The position numbers were made by a program, and so were the translations under genes. A model generated the notes under the pieces. The model was not told where the DNA came from. It made no database searches and was given only the letters and a program-made list of their open reading frames with translations. Below are positions 24,177-34,135 of a DNA stretch of 64,000 nt, one piece after another (the first letter of the stretch is position 1; every line of letters starts with the position of its first letter). Source of the DNA: Devosia sp. FKR38 (GTDB taxonomy: Bacteria; Pseudomonadota; Alphaproteobacteria; Rhizobiales; Devosiaceae); NCBI RefSeq assembly GCF_005222805.1, contig NZ_STGC01000005.1, positions 1,092,456 through 1,156,455 of the forward strand, read 5' to 3'.

Positions 24177-25727
24177 ATGGCCATGGCGCCGCTATTGCAA
24201 GCGATCAGCATCGGCAAGACCTACCCCGGCGGCGTGGTGGCCAACGACGGCGTCAATCTCAGCGTCTCTGCCGGCGAAGTGCATGCCGTCGTGGGCGAGA
24301 ACGGCGCCGGCAAGTCCACCCTGATGAAAATCCTGTTCGGCATCGAACGCCCGGATGCAGGCACGCTGCTGCTCGACGGCAAGCCCGTCAGCTTCACCAA
24401 CCCGCGCGAGGCCATCGAGGCCGGCATTGGCATGGTGTTTCAGCACTTCTCGCTCGTGCCATCCTTCTCTGTCTATGAGAACGTCGTGCTTGGCGCCGAG
24501 CCGCGCAATGGCATTGGCTTCGACCGCGAAAAAGCCATCGCCGAGGTCCGTGCTCTGTCGGAAAAATTCCGCCTGCATGTCGATCCGCTGCCGGCCGTCG
24601 GCAGCCTGCCGGTTGGCCAGCAGCAGCGCGTCGAAATCCTCAAGGCGCTCTATCGCGACGCCCGCATCCTGATCCTGGACGAGCCCACCGCCGTGCTGGC
24701 GCCCCAGGAGGTCGAGGAGCTTTTCGTCGCCGTCCGCGCCCTGGTTGCCCAGGGCCGCACCGTCATCTTCATCGCCCACAAGCTCCCCGAAGTGCTCGAG
24801 ATTTCCGACCGCATCACCGTCATGCGCGCCGGCAAGACCGTCGGTGAAGTGGGCAGCAGCGAAGTCACTGAGCAAAGCCTGGCCACCATGATGGTGGGCC
24901 GCGACGTGGCGCTGCGCGTCGATCGCGCTGTCACCGCAGGCGAGCTCGCCTGCGAGATCAAGGCACTCTGGGTGCGCAGCGACGCCGGCCAGCCGCTGGT
25001 GCAGGATCTCAACCTGCACGTCCACGCTGGCGAAATTGTTGGTCTTGTGGGCGTGGAAGGCAATGGACAGGCTGCGCTGCTCGACGCCATCTCGGGCGCC
25101 CAGCCCATCGCCCAGGGCGTGGCCTATCTCAACGGCACCAGCCTTGGCCCGCTGAGCACGCTGGAACGACGTGCGATCGGCGTCGCCAACATCCCTGAGG
25201 ACCGTATTGCCCAAGGCCTGGCCGGTGGCGCCAGCGTTGCCGAAAACCTCGTCGCCACCAAGCTGGCCGACCGCCGATACGTGCGCCTCGGCCTGCTCGA
25301 TCTCAAGGCGATCAAGTCCAATGCCATTGCCTTGATCGAGCGCTACTCCGTGCGCGTCGGTGGCCCGGCGCAGGCCGTCTCGACGCTGTCGGGCGGCAAT
25401 ATGCAAAAGATCGTGGTCGCCCGCGAACTGTCCGAACAGCCCAAATTGCTGCTGGTCAGCCAGCCCACGCGCGGCGTTGACCTGGGCGCCACCCAATTCA
25501 TCTGGAAGTCCCTGACGGACGCCCGCGACGCTGGCGCGGCCGTGCTGCTGAGCTCAGCAGACCTCTCCGAACTCCTGGCCCTGTCCGACCGGCTGGTGGT
25601 GTTCTACCGCGGCCGGCTGGTCGCGGCCTTCCTCAACAGCGCGGCACTGACCCCCGAAACCCTGGGCAGCTACATGCTTGGCCTGGCCACCCAGACCGAG
25701 GATGAAATGAAGGTAGCCCTGCGATGA
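24177..25727 (+). CDS. Nucleoside ABC transporter ATP-binding protein (tandem ATPase domains)
   Basis: 516 residues; ATGs at 24177 and 24183 are both possible. The first ATPase half has Walker A GENGAGKST, VGQQQRVEI in place of a canonical signature and Walker B LILDEPTAVLAP. The second half has the degenerate Walker A GVEGNGQAA, signature LSGGNMQKI and LLVSQPTRGVDLGA. This asymmetric arrangement is characteristic of sugar/nucleoside transporters of the RbsA and NupA type. It energises import by the two permeases that follow; its stop overlaps the first permease start. Confidence 0.92.
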   Translation: MAMAPLLQAISIGKTYPGGVVANDGVNLSVSAGEVHAVVGENGAGKSTLMKILFGIERPDAGTLLLDGKPVSFTNPREAIEAGIGMVFQHFSLVPSFSVYENVVLGAEPRNGIGFDREKAIAEVRALSEKFRLHVDPLPAVGSLPVGQQQRVEILKALYRDARILILDEPTAVLAPQEVEELFVAVRALVAQGRTVIFIAHKLPEVLEISDRITVMRAGKTVGEVGSSEVTEQSLATMMVGRDVALRVDRAVTAGELACEIKALWVRSDAGQPLVQDLNLHVHAGEIVGLVGVEGNGQAALLDAISGAQPIAQGVAYLNGTSLGPLSTLERRAIGVANIPEDRIAQGLAGGASVAENLVATKLADRRYVRLGLLDLKAIKSNAIALIERYSVRVGGPAQAVSTLSGGNMQKIVVARELSEQPKLLLVSQPTRGVDLGATQFIWKSLTDARDAGAAVLLSSADLSELLALSDRLVVFYRGRLVAAFLNSAALTPETLGSYMLGLATQTEDEMKVALR

Positions 25728-26836
25728 GCACCATGCCGACACTCGCCAAGCAATCGCGCTGGACCGCCGTGCGCGCCGAAGTCCAGCGCGCAGTCACCGC
25801 CATCCTCGTTGCCCTGCTGGTGACGGTGATTGTGGTCATGCTGACATCCAAGACGCCGTTCGAGGCGCTCAATACCCTGTTGACTGCGCCAGCCTCCAAG
25901 CCGCGCACCATCGGTCTGTGGTTCGACGACGTCGCCAAGCTGACGGTCACCGGCCTTGCCTTCTCGCTGGTGTTCCAGGCCCGCCAGTTCGCTATGGGCG
26001 TGCAGGGCCAGGTCTATGTTGGCGCCCTTGCAGCGACCTATGTGGCGCTCTCGCCGCTCGGGCCCACCTTTGCCGCCATCCCACTTGGCATCCTGGCCGC
26101 CATGCTGGCCGGTGCCGTGTGGGGCTTCCTCCCGGGCATCGCCAAGGCTCGCTTGGGCGCCAATGAAATCGTCTCCTCGCTGATGCTGAACTATATCGCC
26201 ATCGAGCTGTGCAATTTCCTCGTCCGCGTGCAGCTGCGCGAAAAGCCCGGCGTGCTGACCTCGCTCGAATTTCCCGATACAGCCGTCTTTCCGCCGATGA
26301 TCCCGGGCACACGCATCGATCTCGGGCTGGTGCTGGCGCTGGGCGCGACGCTACTGGTCTGGTTCGCGCTCTATCGCACCGCCTGGGGCCTCAAGCTGCG
26401 TCTGGTCGGCCACAACGCCCGCTTTGCCGAATATGCCGGCATCAAGTCGACGCTGATCATGGTTTCGGCCATGACCGCTGCCGGCGCGCTCGGTGGCATG
26501 CTGGGTGCCATGTTTGTGCAGGGTCAGACCTATGGCAAGCTCACCGTGATGTTCGAGGGGGGCCTGGCCTTTGAGGGCATCCTGGTGGCCATCGTGGCGC
26601 GCAGCCGGCCGCTCGCTGTCCCAGTCGTGGCGATCTTTTATGGCTATCTGCGCCAGGGCGCCCAATTGATGAATATTCGCACCGACGTGCCCGCCGAGGT
26701 AATCGGCGTCGTCACCGCGATCATCATCCTGCTGGTGTCCTCATCCTTTTCCATCCCCGGCAAGGCTTGGCTGCTTGGCCTGTTCCGCCGCCCCGCGCCC
26801 CAAACCGATGCTGCCGTTGACGGAGCCGCCAAATGA
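25724..26836 (+). CDS. Nucleoside ABC transporter permease 1 (NupB/YufP-like)
   Basis: 370 residues, start overlapping the ATPase stop by four bases. It is a polytopic membrane protein with an N-terminal helix (AILVALLVTVIVVML), AFSLVFQARQFAMGVQGQVYVGAL, GANEIVSSLMLNYIA and the coupling-helix region LRLVGHNARFAEYAGIKS, then GALGGMLGAMFVQGQ. This is the branched-chain amino acid/nucleoside permease family (BPD_transp_2). It pairs with permease 2 in the inner membrane. Confidence 0.9.
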   Translation: MSTMPTLAKQSRWTAVRAEVQRAVTAILVALLVTVIVVMLTSKTPFEALNTLLTAPASKPRTIGLWFDDVAKLTVTGLAFSLVFQARQFAMGVQGQVYVGALAATYVALSPLGPTFAAIPLGILAAMLAGAVWGFLPGIAKARLGANEIVSSLMLNYIAIELCNFLVRVQLREKPGVLTSLEFPDTAVFPPMIPGTRIDLGLVLALGATLLVWFALYRTAWGLKLRLVGHNARFAEYAGIKSTLIMVSAMTAAGALGGMLGAMFVQGQTYGKLTVMFEGGLAFEGILVAIVARSRPLAVPVVAIFYGYLRQGAQLMNIRTDVPAEVIGVVTAIIILLVSSSFSIPGKAWLLGLFRRPAPQTDAAVDGAAK

Positions 26837-27783
26837 TCGAGCTTCTCGCAACGGTAATTTCCTCGGCCTTTTTCGTCACCGTCATCCGCACCACCACGCC
26901 GCTGCTGCTGGCGACCCTGGGCGGCCTGATCGCCGATCTTTCGGGCGCCCTCAACGTCGCGCTCGAAGGCCAGATGCTGGTCGGCTGCCTCACCGCCGTC
27001 ATCGTCTCGGTCTATGCGCCTTGGTATGTGGCGGTGCTGGCCGGCCTTGGCTCGGGCGCCGTGCTCGGTCTGGTGATGGCCTTCTTCGCGCTGCGGCTCA
27101 AAGCCGACATCATCCTGGTCGGTTTTGCCATCAACATCATGGCCGCAGGCGGCACCGTCTTTGCCCTGGCCATGGCCACCGGCGGCGACAAGGGCACCTC
27201 GATCAACCTGGTCTCCAAGGCCATTCCCCCGGTCGACCTCTCCTTCCTGGGCGTCATCCCCGGCATCGGCCCGGTGCTGGTCTCGCTGCTCTCGGGTCAT
27301 TCGGTGCTGTCCTGGGTGGCTGCCTTCCTCGTCTTTGCCATCTGGTATTTCCTCTACCGCATGCCCTGGGGGCTGTGGCTGCGCGGCGTCGGTGAATATC
27401 CCGCAGCCCCAGCCGCCGCCGGCATTCCGGTCAATGCCGTGCGCGCCTGGAGCCTGGTGGTTTCCGGCGGGCTGGCGGGCCTGGGCGGCGCGCAGCTGGC
27501 CATGTTCAACTATGTCGGCTTTGCCCGTGACATGACGGCCGGCCGCGGCTTCATCGCCCTGGGTGCCGTGCTGCTTGGCGCGCGCCATCCCGTGGGTGCC
27601 TTGCTGGCAGCTCTGCTGTTCGGCGCCTTTGAGGGCCTCGCCGTGGTCATGCCAGGCCTGTTTGCCGATGCGCCGGCCGAGCTGATCCGCATGATACCCT
27701 TCATCGTCACCATCCTCGCCCTGGTGCTGTTCAGCTACCGCGCCCAACGCGCCCGGCAAATGCGGACCCTGAGCAAGTCATGA
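26833..27783 (+). CDS. Nucleoside ABC transporter permease 2 (NupC/YufQ-like)
   Basis: 316 residues, start overlapping permease 1 by four bases. It has TTPLLLATLGGLIADLSGALNVALEGQMLVG near the start, the family stretch after the first helix, then LWLRGVGEYPAAPAAAGI as coupling region and GGLAGLGGAQLAMF. Length and arrangement are those of the shorter permease in BMP-type nucleoside importers. The stop overlaps the adenine deaminase start by four bases, tying uptake to base deamination. Confidence 0.9.
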   Translation: MIELLATVISSAFFVTVIRTTTPLLLATLGGLIADLSGALNVALEGQMLVGCLTAVIVSVYAPWYVAVLAGLGSGAVLGLVMAFFALRLKADIILVGFAINIMAAGGTVFALAMATGGDKGTSINLVSKAIPPVDLSFLGVIPGIGPVLVSLLSGHSVLSWVAAFLVFAIWYFLYRMPWGLWLRGVGEYPAAPAAAGIPVNAVRAWSLVVSGGLAGLGGAQLAMFNYVGFARDMTAGRGFIALGAVLLGARHPVGALLAALLFGAFEGLAVVMPGLFADAPAELIRMIPFIVTILALVLFSYRAQRARQMRTLSKS

Positions 27784-29642
27784 CCCAGCCCGACGATCTG
27801 ATCCTCAATGCTGCCGATGAAGTGACAATCCGGCAGCATCTGCTGCTGGTCGCCCTGGGCAAGCGCCCCGCCGACAAGGTCATCGAAGTCGGGCGGCTGC
27901 TGGCCGTCCACGCCAACCAATGGCTCGACAATCAGGAGATCGTCATCTCCGGGCGCCGCATCGCTTATGTCGGTCCCATCGGCTCCTATCGCGGCGACGT
28001 GGCCGAGCGGGTGAAATATCCCCATCTCTCGGCTGTGCCGGGCTTTGGCGAAGTGCACAAGCACATCGAATCCAGCCATCTCACGCCCGAGTTTGAAGCC
28101 GCCATGGTCATTCCGCGCGGCAACACCTGGACCTGCGAGGCCAGCCACGAATTCGGCAATGTCAACGGCAGCCGCAACACCGAGTTCTGGCAGAAGGCCC
28201 GTCTGGCCGGTTCCCCGCTCAAGGTCTTCATCCAGCCCGGCTCCGCCGTGCCGCCCAGCGCTTGGGAAGAGAGCGGCGGCTGGTATGGCTATGACGAGCA
28301 GAAGGCGTTCCTCGCCAATGATCTCTCTGTCACTGGCCTCGATGAGGTCATGGACTGGCCTTCGGTCTGGGACCCGACCAATCCCGGCTATGCCCGCATG
28401 TGGGGCATGATTGGTGCCACCTTTGCCCAACGTGGCGTGGTCGAGGGCCATGGCTCGGGCCTGATCGATCCGCACGACATTTCGGCCTTTGCCGCTGCCG
28501 GTCTCAGCTCCGATCATGAAGTCTGGGCGCTTGATGAAGCCTGGGACCGGCTGATGCGCGGCCTGTTCACCGAGCTGCGCCCGTTCTCCTATGATGCCAT
28601 CATTCCCGGCCTGATCGAACGCGGCCTCAGCGACTGGTCCAACATCGCCTTCACCACCGATGATCGCAGCGCCACTGATACGCTGCGCGATGGCGCCAGC
28701 GATTTCAACGTGCGCCATGCCATCCACTTTGGCCTCGCGCCAGAGATCGCCATCCAGTGTGCCACCATCAATCCGGCCCGACACATGCGCATCGACCAGT
28801 GGGTGGGCTCGATCACACCCGGCCGCTATGCCGATATTGTGCTGCTCGATGATGTCGCCAGCGTCTCCATTGCCCATGTCTATGCCGATGGCATCCTGTC
28901 CTCGGACCGAACCGATTTCACCGGGCCGATGCCGCAGATCGCATGGCCCGATTGGGCCAATCGCACCATGAACATTGGCCGCACCCTGACGGCCGATGAC
29001 TTTGCCATTGCTGCCGAACCCGGCCGCAACAGGATGACCGCGGCCGTGCTGCGCCCGTTCCACTGGAATGAGGACTTCCTCACTGAGGATCTTCCCGTGG
29101 CCGACGGCCAGGTGCAGCGCGACACCGCGCGTATGATCACCAAATGGTCCCTCGTCGATCGCTATCGCGGCGACGGCGCCGTCGCCTCCATGTTCTGGAC
29201 CGGCTGCGGCCCGGAGGATCCCGACACCGCTCTGGCCAGTTCGGTAGCCCATGACAGCCACAATGTCTGGTGTATCGGCTCCTCTGACAGCGCCATGGCC
29301 AAGGCCGTCAATCATCTGCAGTCCATCGATGGCGGCTGGGTCCTGGTGCATCGCGGCGAGATTGTCGCCGAAGTCCGGCTCGAGATTGCCGGCCTGATGA
29401 CCGCGCGGCCCGCCGAGGCCTTCGACGCTGACATGCAGGCCTTCCTCGCCCGCGCCAATCAGGTCACCTGGATGTACCAGCCGGCAGCGATGAACCGGTG
29501 GAAACCGGGCTTCCCCGAATTCCTGATCTTTGCCACGCTCACCTGTTCGCCCTGGCGCTGGGTGCTCGTCGCCCCGTCCGAGCGGGCCCCCAATGGCTTC
29601 GTCAACGTCCAGACCGGCGAGACCCATGCCATTGTCTGGTAA
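27780..29642 (+). CDS. ade: Adenine deaminase
   Basis: 620 residues, close to other bacterial adenine deaminases (about 570-600). Metal site motifs: VPGFGEVHKHIESSHLTPEF (HxHIESS near residues 93-99), EGHGSGL and SSDHEVW, then TTDDRSATD. The C-terminal half has the family ending with ALASSVAHDSHNVWCIG, DMQ-AVN-LQ--GGWVLV and the final FLIFATLTCSPWRWVL. It converts adenine to hypoxanthine plus ammonia in the cytoplasm. Compared with the usual GHVHIESS-x-L-TP, the glycine/valine positions are replaced (EVHKH), but the metal histidines remain. It follows the importer directly. Confidence 0.9.
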   Translation: MTQPDDLILNAADEVTIRQHLLLVALGKRPADKVIEVGRLLAVHANQWLDNQEIVISGRRIAYVGPIGSYRGDVAERVKYPHLSAVPGFGEVHKHIESSHLTPEFEAAMVIPRGNTWTCEASHEFGNVNGSRNTEFWQKARLAGSPLKVFIQPGSAVPPSAWEESGGWYGYDEQKAFLANDLSVTGLDEVMDWPSVWDPTNPGYARMWGMIGATFAQRGVVEGHGSGLIDPHDISAFAAAGLSSDHEVWALDEAWDRLMRGLFTELRPFSYDAIIPGLIERGLSDWSNIAFTTDDRSATDTLRDGASDFNVRHAIHFGLAPEIAIQCATINPARHMRIDQWVGSITPGRYADIVLLDDVASVSIAHVYADGILSSDRTDFTGPMPQIAWPDWANRTMNIGRTLTADDFAIAAEPGRNRMTAAVLRPFHWNEDFLTEDLPVADGQVQRDTARMITKWSLVDRYRGDGAVASMFWTGCGPEDPDTALASSVAHDSHNVWCIGSSDSAMAKAVNHLQSIDGGWVLVHRGEIVAEVRLEIAGLMTARPAEAFDADMQAFLARANQVTWMYQPAAMNRWKPGFPEFLIFATLTCSPWRWVLVAPSERAPNGFVNVQTGETHAIVW

Positions 29643-30993
29643 CCGGACGCCGCGCTGTCGCGGCATCCTGGGCAGCTTCTTTCATGCCCCGACGGCTGGG
29701 GCACTGGAGGTGCTGGCCGACACGTTGATCCTGGTCGACGCCACCGGCACCATCACCGATGTTCTGGGTCCCGATGCACCCGAGCGCGCCGCCGCGCTGA
29801 GCGATCTGGGTGAGGACCTCACCGTGCTGGCAGCGGGCCAGTTCGGCCTGCCGGGCCTCGTGGACCTGCATGTCCACGCCCCGCAATATCCCCAGCTCGG
29901 CATGGCGCTCGATGTGCCGCTCGAAGTCTGGCTGCAGAAATATACCTTTCCGCTCGAGGCGGCCTATGCCGATCTCGATTTCGCCCGCCCGCGCTACCAG
30001 ACCCTGGTGGATGACCTGCTTGCCGGTGGTACGACCACCGCGCTCTATTTCGCCACCCAGCACCGCCAGGCAACGCAACTGCTGGCCGACATCTGTATTG
30101 AGCGAGGCCAACGCGCCCTGGTCGGCAAGGTGGTGATGGACGATCCCGCCGCCTGTCCCGACTTCTACCGCGACGCCACCCCGGCTGCCGCGGTGGCCGA
30201 TACGCGCGCTGTTATCGAGTACATCCGCAGCCATCCCGACAACGCCGCTGGCCGCGTCCTGCCGGTCATCACCCCACGCTTCATCCCGTCCTGCACCGAC
30301 GACGCCCTGAGCGGGCTCGGCCAGCTCGCTGCCGAATGCGGCTGCCATGTGCAGACCCATTGTTCCGAGAGCGACTGGGCCCATGGTCATGTGCTCGGCC
30401 GCTATGGCCACACCGACGCCGAGGCGCTCGACCGCTTTGGCCTGCTCACCCGCAAGTCGGTGCTGGCACACTCCAACTTCCTGACCGATGCCGATATGGA
30501 TCGGCTCGTCGCAAGGGGCAGCGCCGTCGCCCATTGCGCGCTCAGCAATGTCTATTTCGCCAATGCGGTCTTTCCGCTGCGCCGCGCCTTGGGCAAGCAT
30601 CTGCACGTCGGCCTGGGCACCGATATCTCTGGTGGCCCCAGCGGCTCGATGTTCGAAGCCTGCCGCACCACGGTGCAGTCCTCGCGCCTCTTGGAAGATG
30701 GTGTCGATCCCACGCTGCCGGCCGACCGACGCGGCACGCCCCATTCGCGTGTCGATCTCGTCACGGCCTTTCACCTCGCCACCGCTGGCGGCGGCGTCGC
30801 GCTCGACCTGCCCATCGGCATCCTCGCGCCCGGCTATCGCCTCGACCTGATCGCCATAGACACCCTGGCATCAGAAGGCGGCATCCGCCTCTTCGACGAG
30901 ACGCGCCCCGAGGCGATCTTCGAGAAGATCATCTATGGAGCGAGCCGCGCCAATGTCGCCGCCGTCTGGGTCGACGGCATCCGCCGCCGCTGA
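29626..30993 (+). CDS. guaD: Guanine deaminase
   Basis: 455 residues from the ATG at 29626, inside the last 17 bases of the adenine deaminase gene; TTG at 29632 is an alternative. Guanine deaminase motifs: GLPGLVDLHVHAPQYPQLG with the metal HxH, DVPLEVWLQKYTFPLE, LLAGGTTTALYFATQH, VQTHCSESDW, VLAHSNFLTDADM and GLGTDISGGPSGSMFEACR. It turns guanine into xanthine and ammonia. It is the last gene of the purine operon and is followed by a clear terminator. Xanthine oxidation genes are not in the window. Confidence 0.92.
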   Translation: MPLSGNRTPRCRGILGSFFHAPTAGALEVLADTLILVDATGTITDVLGPDAPERAAALSDLGEDLTVLAAGQFGLPGLVDLHVHAPQYPQLGMALDVPLEVWLQKYTFPLEAAYADLDFARPRYQTLVDDLLAGGTTTALYFATQHRQATQLLADICIERGQRALVGKVVMDDPAACPDFYRDATPAAAVADTRAVIEYIRSHPDNAAGRVLPVITPRFIPSCTDDALSGLGQLAAECGCHVQTHCSESDWAHGHVLGRYGHTDAEALDRFGLLTRKSVLAHSNFLTDADMDRLVARGSAVAHCALSNVYFANAVFPLRRALGKHLHVGLGTDISGGPSGSMFEACRTTVQSSRLLEDGVDPTLPADRRGTPHSRVDLVTAFHLATAGGGVALDLPIGILAPGYRLDLIAIDTLASEGGIRLFDETRPEAIFEKIIYGASRANVAAVWVDGIRRR

Positions 30994-31027
30994 ATTCGAC
31001 GTCTTTGGGCCGTAGCGGCAAGGCTCG

Positions 31028-31057
31028 GGCCATTCCCGATTAGGAATGGCCCTTTTC
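31028..31057 (+). terminator. Intrinsic terminator of the purine operon
   Basis: A perfect 10-bp stem GGGCCATTCC/GGAATGGCCC with a six-base loop is followed by TTTT. It lies 35 bases after the guanine deaminase stop and ten bases from the convergent RND gene's stop. Confidence 0.85.
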
Positions 31058-31066
31058 GCGGGCGTT

Positions 31067-34000
31067 TCAGCCTGCCGCCGCTTCGACTTGCTGCGCGTGC
31101 TTTGGCGGCTGGATGCGGAACCAGGCGACATAGAGCGCGGGCAGGAACAGCAGCGTCAGCACTGTGCCCACGATGATCCCGCCCATCATGGCATAGGCCA
31201 TCGGCCCCCAGAAAACCTCGCGGGAAATCGGGATCAGCGCCAGGCTCGCCGCGGCTGCCGTCAGCACAATCGGCCGCATCCGCTGCTCGGTCGCTTCCAC
31301 CACAGCCCGCCAGGCCTCCATGCCGGTGGAGCGCAAATGCTCGATCTGCACCACCAGGATAACCGAGTTGCGGATTAGGATACCCACCAGGGCCAGCACC
31401 CCCAGCAGCGCCACAAAGCCCAGCGGCGCGCCGCTCAGCAGCATGGCCGCCACCACCCCGATCAGCCCCAGCGGCGCCACGGCAAACACCAGGAAAAGCC
31501 GCTGAAAACTCTGCAGTTGCAGCATCAGCAGCGTCGCCATGATGACCAGCATCAGCGGCGCAATTGCAAAGATCGGGTCCTGCGATTCCTGGCTCGACTC
31601 CACGGCACCACCGATCTCCAGACTGTAGCCGGTGGGGAGTTTTGCCACGAAGTCGTCGACGGCAGGCGCCAGGTCGGCGGCAATGGTCGCAGCCTGGGTA
31701 TTGTCAGTGATCGCCGCTTTGAGCGTGATGGTGATCAGGCCCGACCGGCGCTTGATCACCGGCTGTTCCAGCTCGTAGCTGAAGGTCGCGACACTGGCCA
31801 GCGGCACGGAGCCGCGCGCCGTGGTGATGCTGGTATTGCGCAGCACTTCTATTGAGTTGCGCTCCTGTGCCGTCGCCCGGCCCACCAAATTGACCAGATA
31901 GGTCGCATCGCGCACCTGGGTGATCGTCACGCCACCAACAATGCCGTTCAGGGCATAGTTGATATCAGCCGAGGTCACGCCCAGCTGGGCCGCATTGTCC
32001 TGCAGCACATTGACCTTGATCACCCGAGCCGGCTCGTTCCAGTCGAAGGTGATATTGCCCAGGTGCCTGTCCTGCGCCATCACGCCGGCGAACTGGTTGG
32101 CCAGATTGCGCACCGTCTCGATATCGGGTCCGCTCAGGCGATACTGCACTGGCCGGCCAACCGGCGGGCCGATATCGAGCAGGCGCACAAAGGTGTCTGT
32201 GCCTGGAAAGGTCTCGCTGAGCCAGGCCTGCAGGTCCTTGCGCTGCCGGTCACGGGCCTCCAGGTCCTTGGTTACAATGATGACCTGGCCGAAATAGGGG
32301 TTCTGCGGCTCGGGGTCAAAGGTCAGCAGGAAACGGCTCGCTCCCTGTCCGACATAGGAGCTCCAATGCTCCACATCCGCATTGCCGACGAGCTTCTCCT
32401 GCTCGAACCTGTCCAGTTGCGCCTTGGTGGCGGCAATGGTGCTGTCCTTGGGCAGGGTGAAATCCACCACCAGTTCCACACGGTCCGAACTGGGGAAGAA
32501 CTGCTGTTCCACTAGCCGCAAGCCGCCAATCGACACGACCAGCGCTGCCACACAGACGCCAATGGTCAGCCAGCGCTGCCGCATGCAGAAATCGAGCACA
32601 CTGGTGAAGGCGCGGCTGAAGCGGCCGGGGCCATGGGCCTTGTGCGCAATGGTCTTGGGCAGGATCAGCACGCCCAGCAACGGGGTGAAGATGACCGCCA
32701 CGACCCACGAGACGATCAGCGAAACCGCGATCACCACGAACAGCGTATAGACGAATTCTCCGGCCGAACTATCGTTGAGCCCCACCGGAATATAGCTGGC
32801 AACCGTCACCAGCGTACCTGTGAGCATCGGGAAGGCAGTGGATGTGTAGACATGGGTAGCGGCCTTGCGCAACGTGTCGCCGGCCTCAAGCCGCGAGACC
32901 ATCATCTCCACCGCAATCATGGCGTCGTCGACCAATAGGCCGAGCGCAATGATCAACGCGCCCAGCGAAATGCGCTGCAGCGAAATGCCCAGATACTCCA
33001 TGATCACGAAGGTGATCGCCAGCACCAGCGGAATGGCCAGGGCCACCACGAAGCCGGCGCGCATGCCCAGGCTGACAAAGCTCACCGCAAGCACGATGGC
33101 AACGGCCTCCAGCAGGCTGCGCAGGAAGTGCGAGACCGCATGGTCCACCACCTCCGGCTGGTTGGAAACCTGGTGCACGCCCACACCGACAGGCAGCTCG
33201 GCAACGGCTTGGTCGAGCGTCTCTTCCAGCGCCTCGCCAAACTGCAGCAGGTTCGAGTTGGGGATCATGCCGATGGCCAGACTGATGGCCGGCTGTCCGT
33301 TGTAGCGGAACATCGGGCTTTGCGGATCGACATAGCCCCGGGTGACAGTCGCCACATCCGAGAGGCGGAAGAAGATGCTGCCGACGCGCAGATTGAGGTT
33401 TTCCAGGCTCTGCTCTGAAGTAAAGGCACCACCAACGCGGATTGCCACGCGCTCATCCCCGGCCTGGATCACACCGGACGGAGACACTGAGTTCTGGGCC
33501 TGCAACGCACCGACAATGGACTGAACATCCAGGCCGAAGGCCCGCAGCTTCTGGGTGGAGAACTCAAGGTAGATCACCTCGTCCTGCGTACCCACCAGGT
33601 CGACACGCCCGACATTGGGCACCTGCAGCACCTTGTCCCGCACCACCTCGACATAGTCGCGCAGCTGCCGGTCAGTCAGCCCGTCAGCGGTAAAGGCGTA
33701 GATATTGCCATAGACATCGCCGAAGCGGTCATTGAAGAACGGCCCGGTCACGCCCTGGGGAAAGCTATAGGCGATATCGCCGATCATGTTGCGCACCTGG
33801 GTCCAGGCGGCCGTGACCGCGGCCCCGCGCACAGTGTCCTTGAGGTTGACATAGACCACTGAGGTGCCGGCCGTCGTGGTGCTGCTGGTGTAGTCGAGCT
33901 CCGCCAGTTCGACCAGCTTGTTCTCGATGCGGTCGGTCACCTGGTTGAGCGTCTCGTCCACCGTCGCGCCGGGCCATTGCGCCGCGATCACCATTGTCTT

Positions 34001-34135
34001 GACGGTGAAGCTTGGATCTTCTTCGCGACCAAGGTTGAGGTAGGACATCACCCCGGCGACCGACAGGATGATCATGAAGAACCAGACGAGCGACTTGTGG
34101 TCGAGCGCCCATTCGGAAAGGTTGAACGTCTTCAT
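31067..34135 (-). CDS. RND-family efflux permease
   Basis: 1022 residues from the ATG that overlaps the upstream stop (TGATG); a GTG one codon earlier is possible. It starts MKTFNLSEWALDHKSLVWFFMIILS with the first helix, then GREEDPSF and AQWPGATVDETLNQVTDRIE, the usual RND beginning. GALIIALGLLVDDAMIAVEMM in helix 4 has the proton-relay DD pair, and GILIRNSVILVVQIEH marks helix 10-11. Twelve helices and two large periplasmic loops are expected. It is the last gene after two membrane-fusion lipoproteins; no outer-membrane factor gene is adjacent. Substrate unknown. Confidence 0.92.
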   Translation of the reverse strand: MKTFNLSEWALDHKSLVWFFMIILSVAGVMSYLNLGREEDPSFTVKTMVIAAQWPGATVDETLNQVTDRIENKLVELAELDYTSSTTTAGTSVVYVNLKDTVRGAAVTAAWTQVRNMIGDIAYSFPQGVTGPFFNDRFGDVYGNIYAFTADGLTDRQLRDYVEVVRDKVLQVPNVGRVDLVGTQDEVIYLEFSTQKLRAFGLDVQSIVGALQAQNSVSPSGVIQAGDERVAIRVGGAFTSEQSLENLNLRVGSIFFRLSDVATVTRGYVDPQSPMFRYNGQPAISLAIGMIPNSNLLQFGEALEETLDQAVAELPVGVGVHQVSNQPEVVDHAVSHFLRSLLEAVAIVLAVSFVSLGMRAGFVVALAIPLVLAITFVIMEYLGISLQRISLGALIIALGLLVDDAMIAVEMMVSRLEAGDTLRKAATHVYTSTAFPMLTGTLVTVASYIPVGLNDSSAGEFVYTLFVVIAVSLIVSWVVAVIFTPLLGVLILPKTIAHKAHGPGRFSRAFTSVLDFCMRQRWLTIGVCVAALVVSIGGLRLVEQQFFPSSDRVELVVDFTLPKDSTIAATKAQLDRFEQEKLVGNADVEHWSSYVGQGASRFLLTFDPEPQNPYFGQVIIVTKDLEARDRQRKDLQAWLSETFPGTDTFVRLLDIGPPVGRPVQYRLSGPDIETVRNLANQFAGVMAQDRHLGNITFDWNEPARVIKVNVLQDNAAQLGVTSADINYALNGIVGGVTITQVRDATYLVNLVGRATAQERNSIEVLRNTSITTARGSVPLASVATFSYELEQPVIKRRSGLITITLKAAITDNTQAATIAADLAPAVDDFVAKLPTGYSLEIGGAVESSQESQDPIFAIAPLMLVIMATLLMLQLQSFQRLFLVFAVAPLGLIGVVAAMLLSGAPLGFVALLGVLALVGILIRNSVILVVQIEHLRSTGMEAWRAVVEATEQRMRPIVLTAAAASLALIPISREVFWGPMAYAMMGGIIVGTVLTLLFLPALYVAWFRIQPPKHAQQVEAAAG

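Noticed and set aside
27735..29666. 643-residue open frame on the minus strand
   Set aside because: It is antisense to the adenine deaminase gene; long opposite frames arise from high GC and third-position bias, and its Gly/His/Asp-rich translation has no domain.
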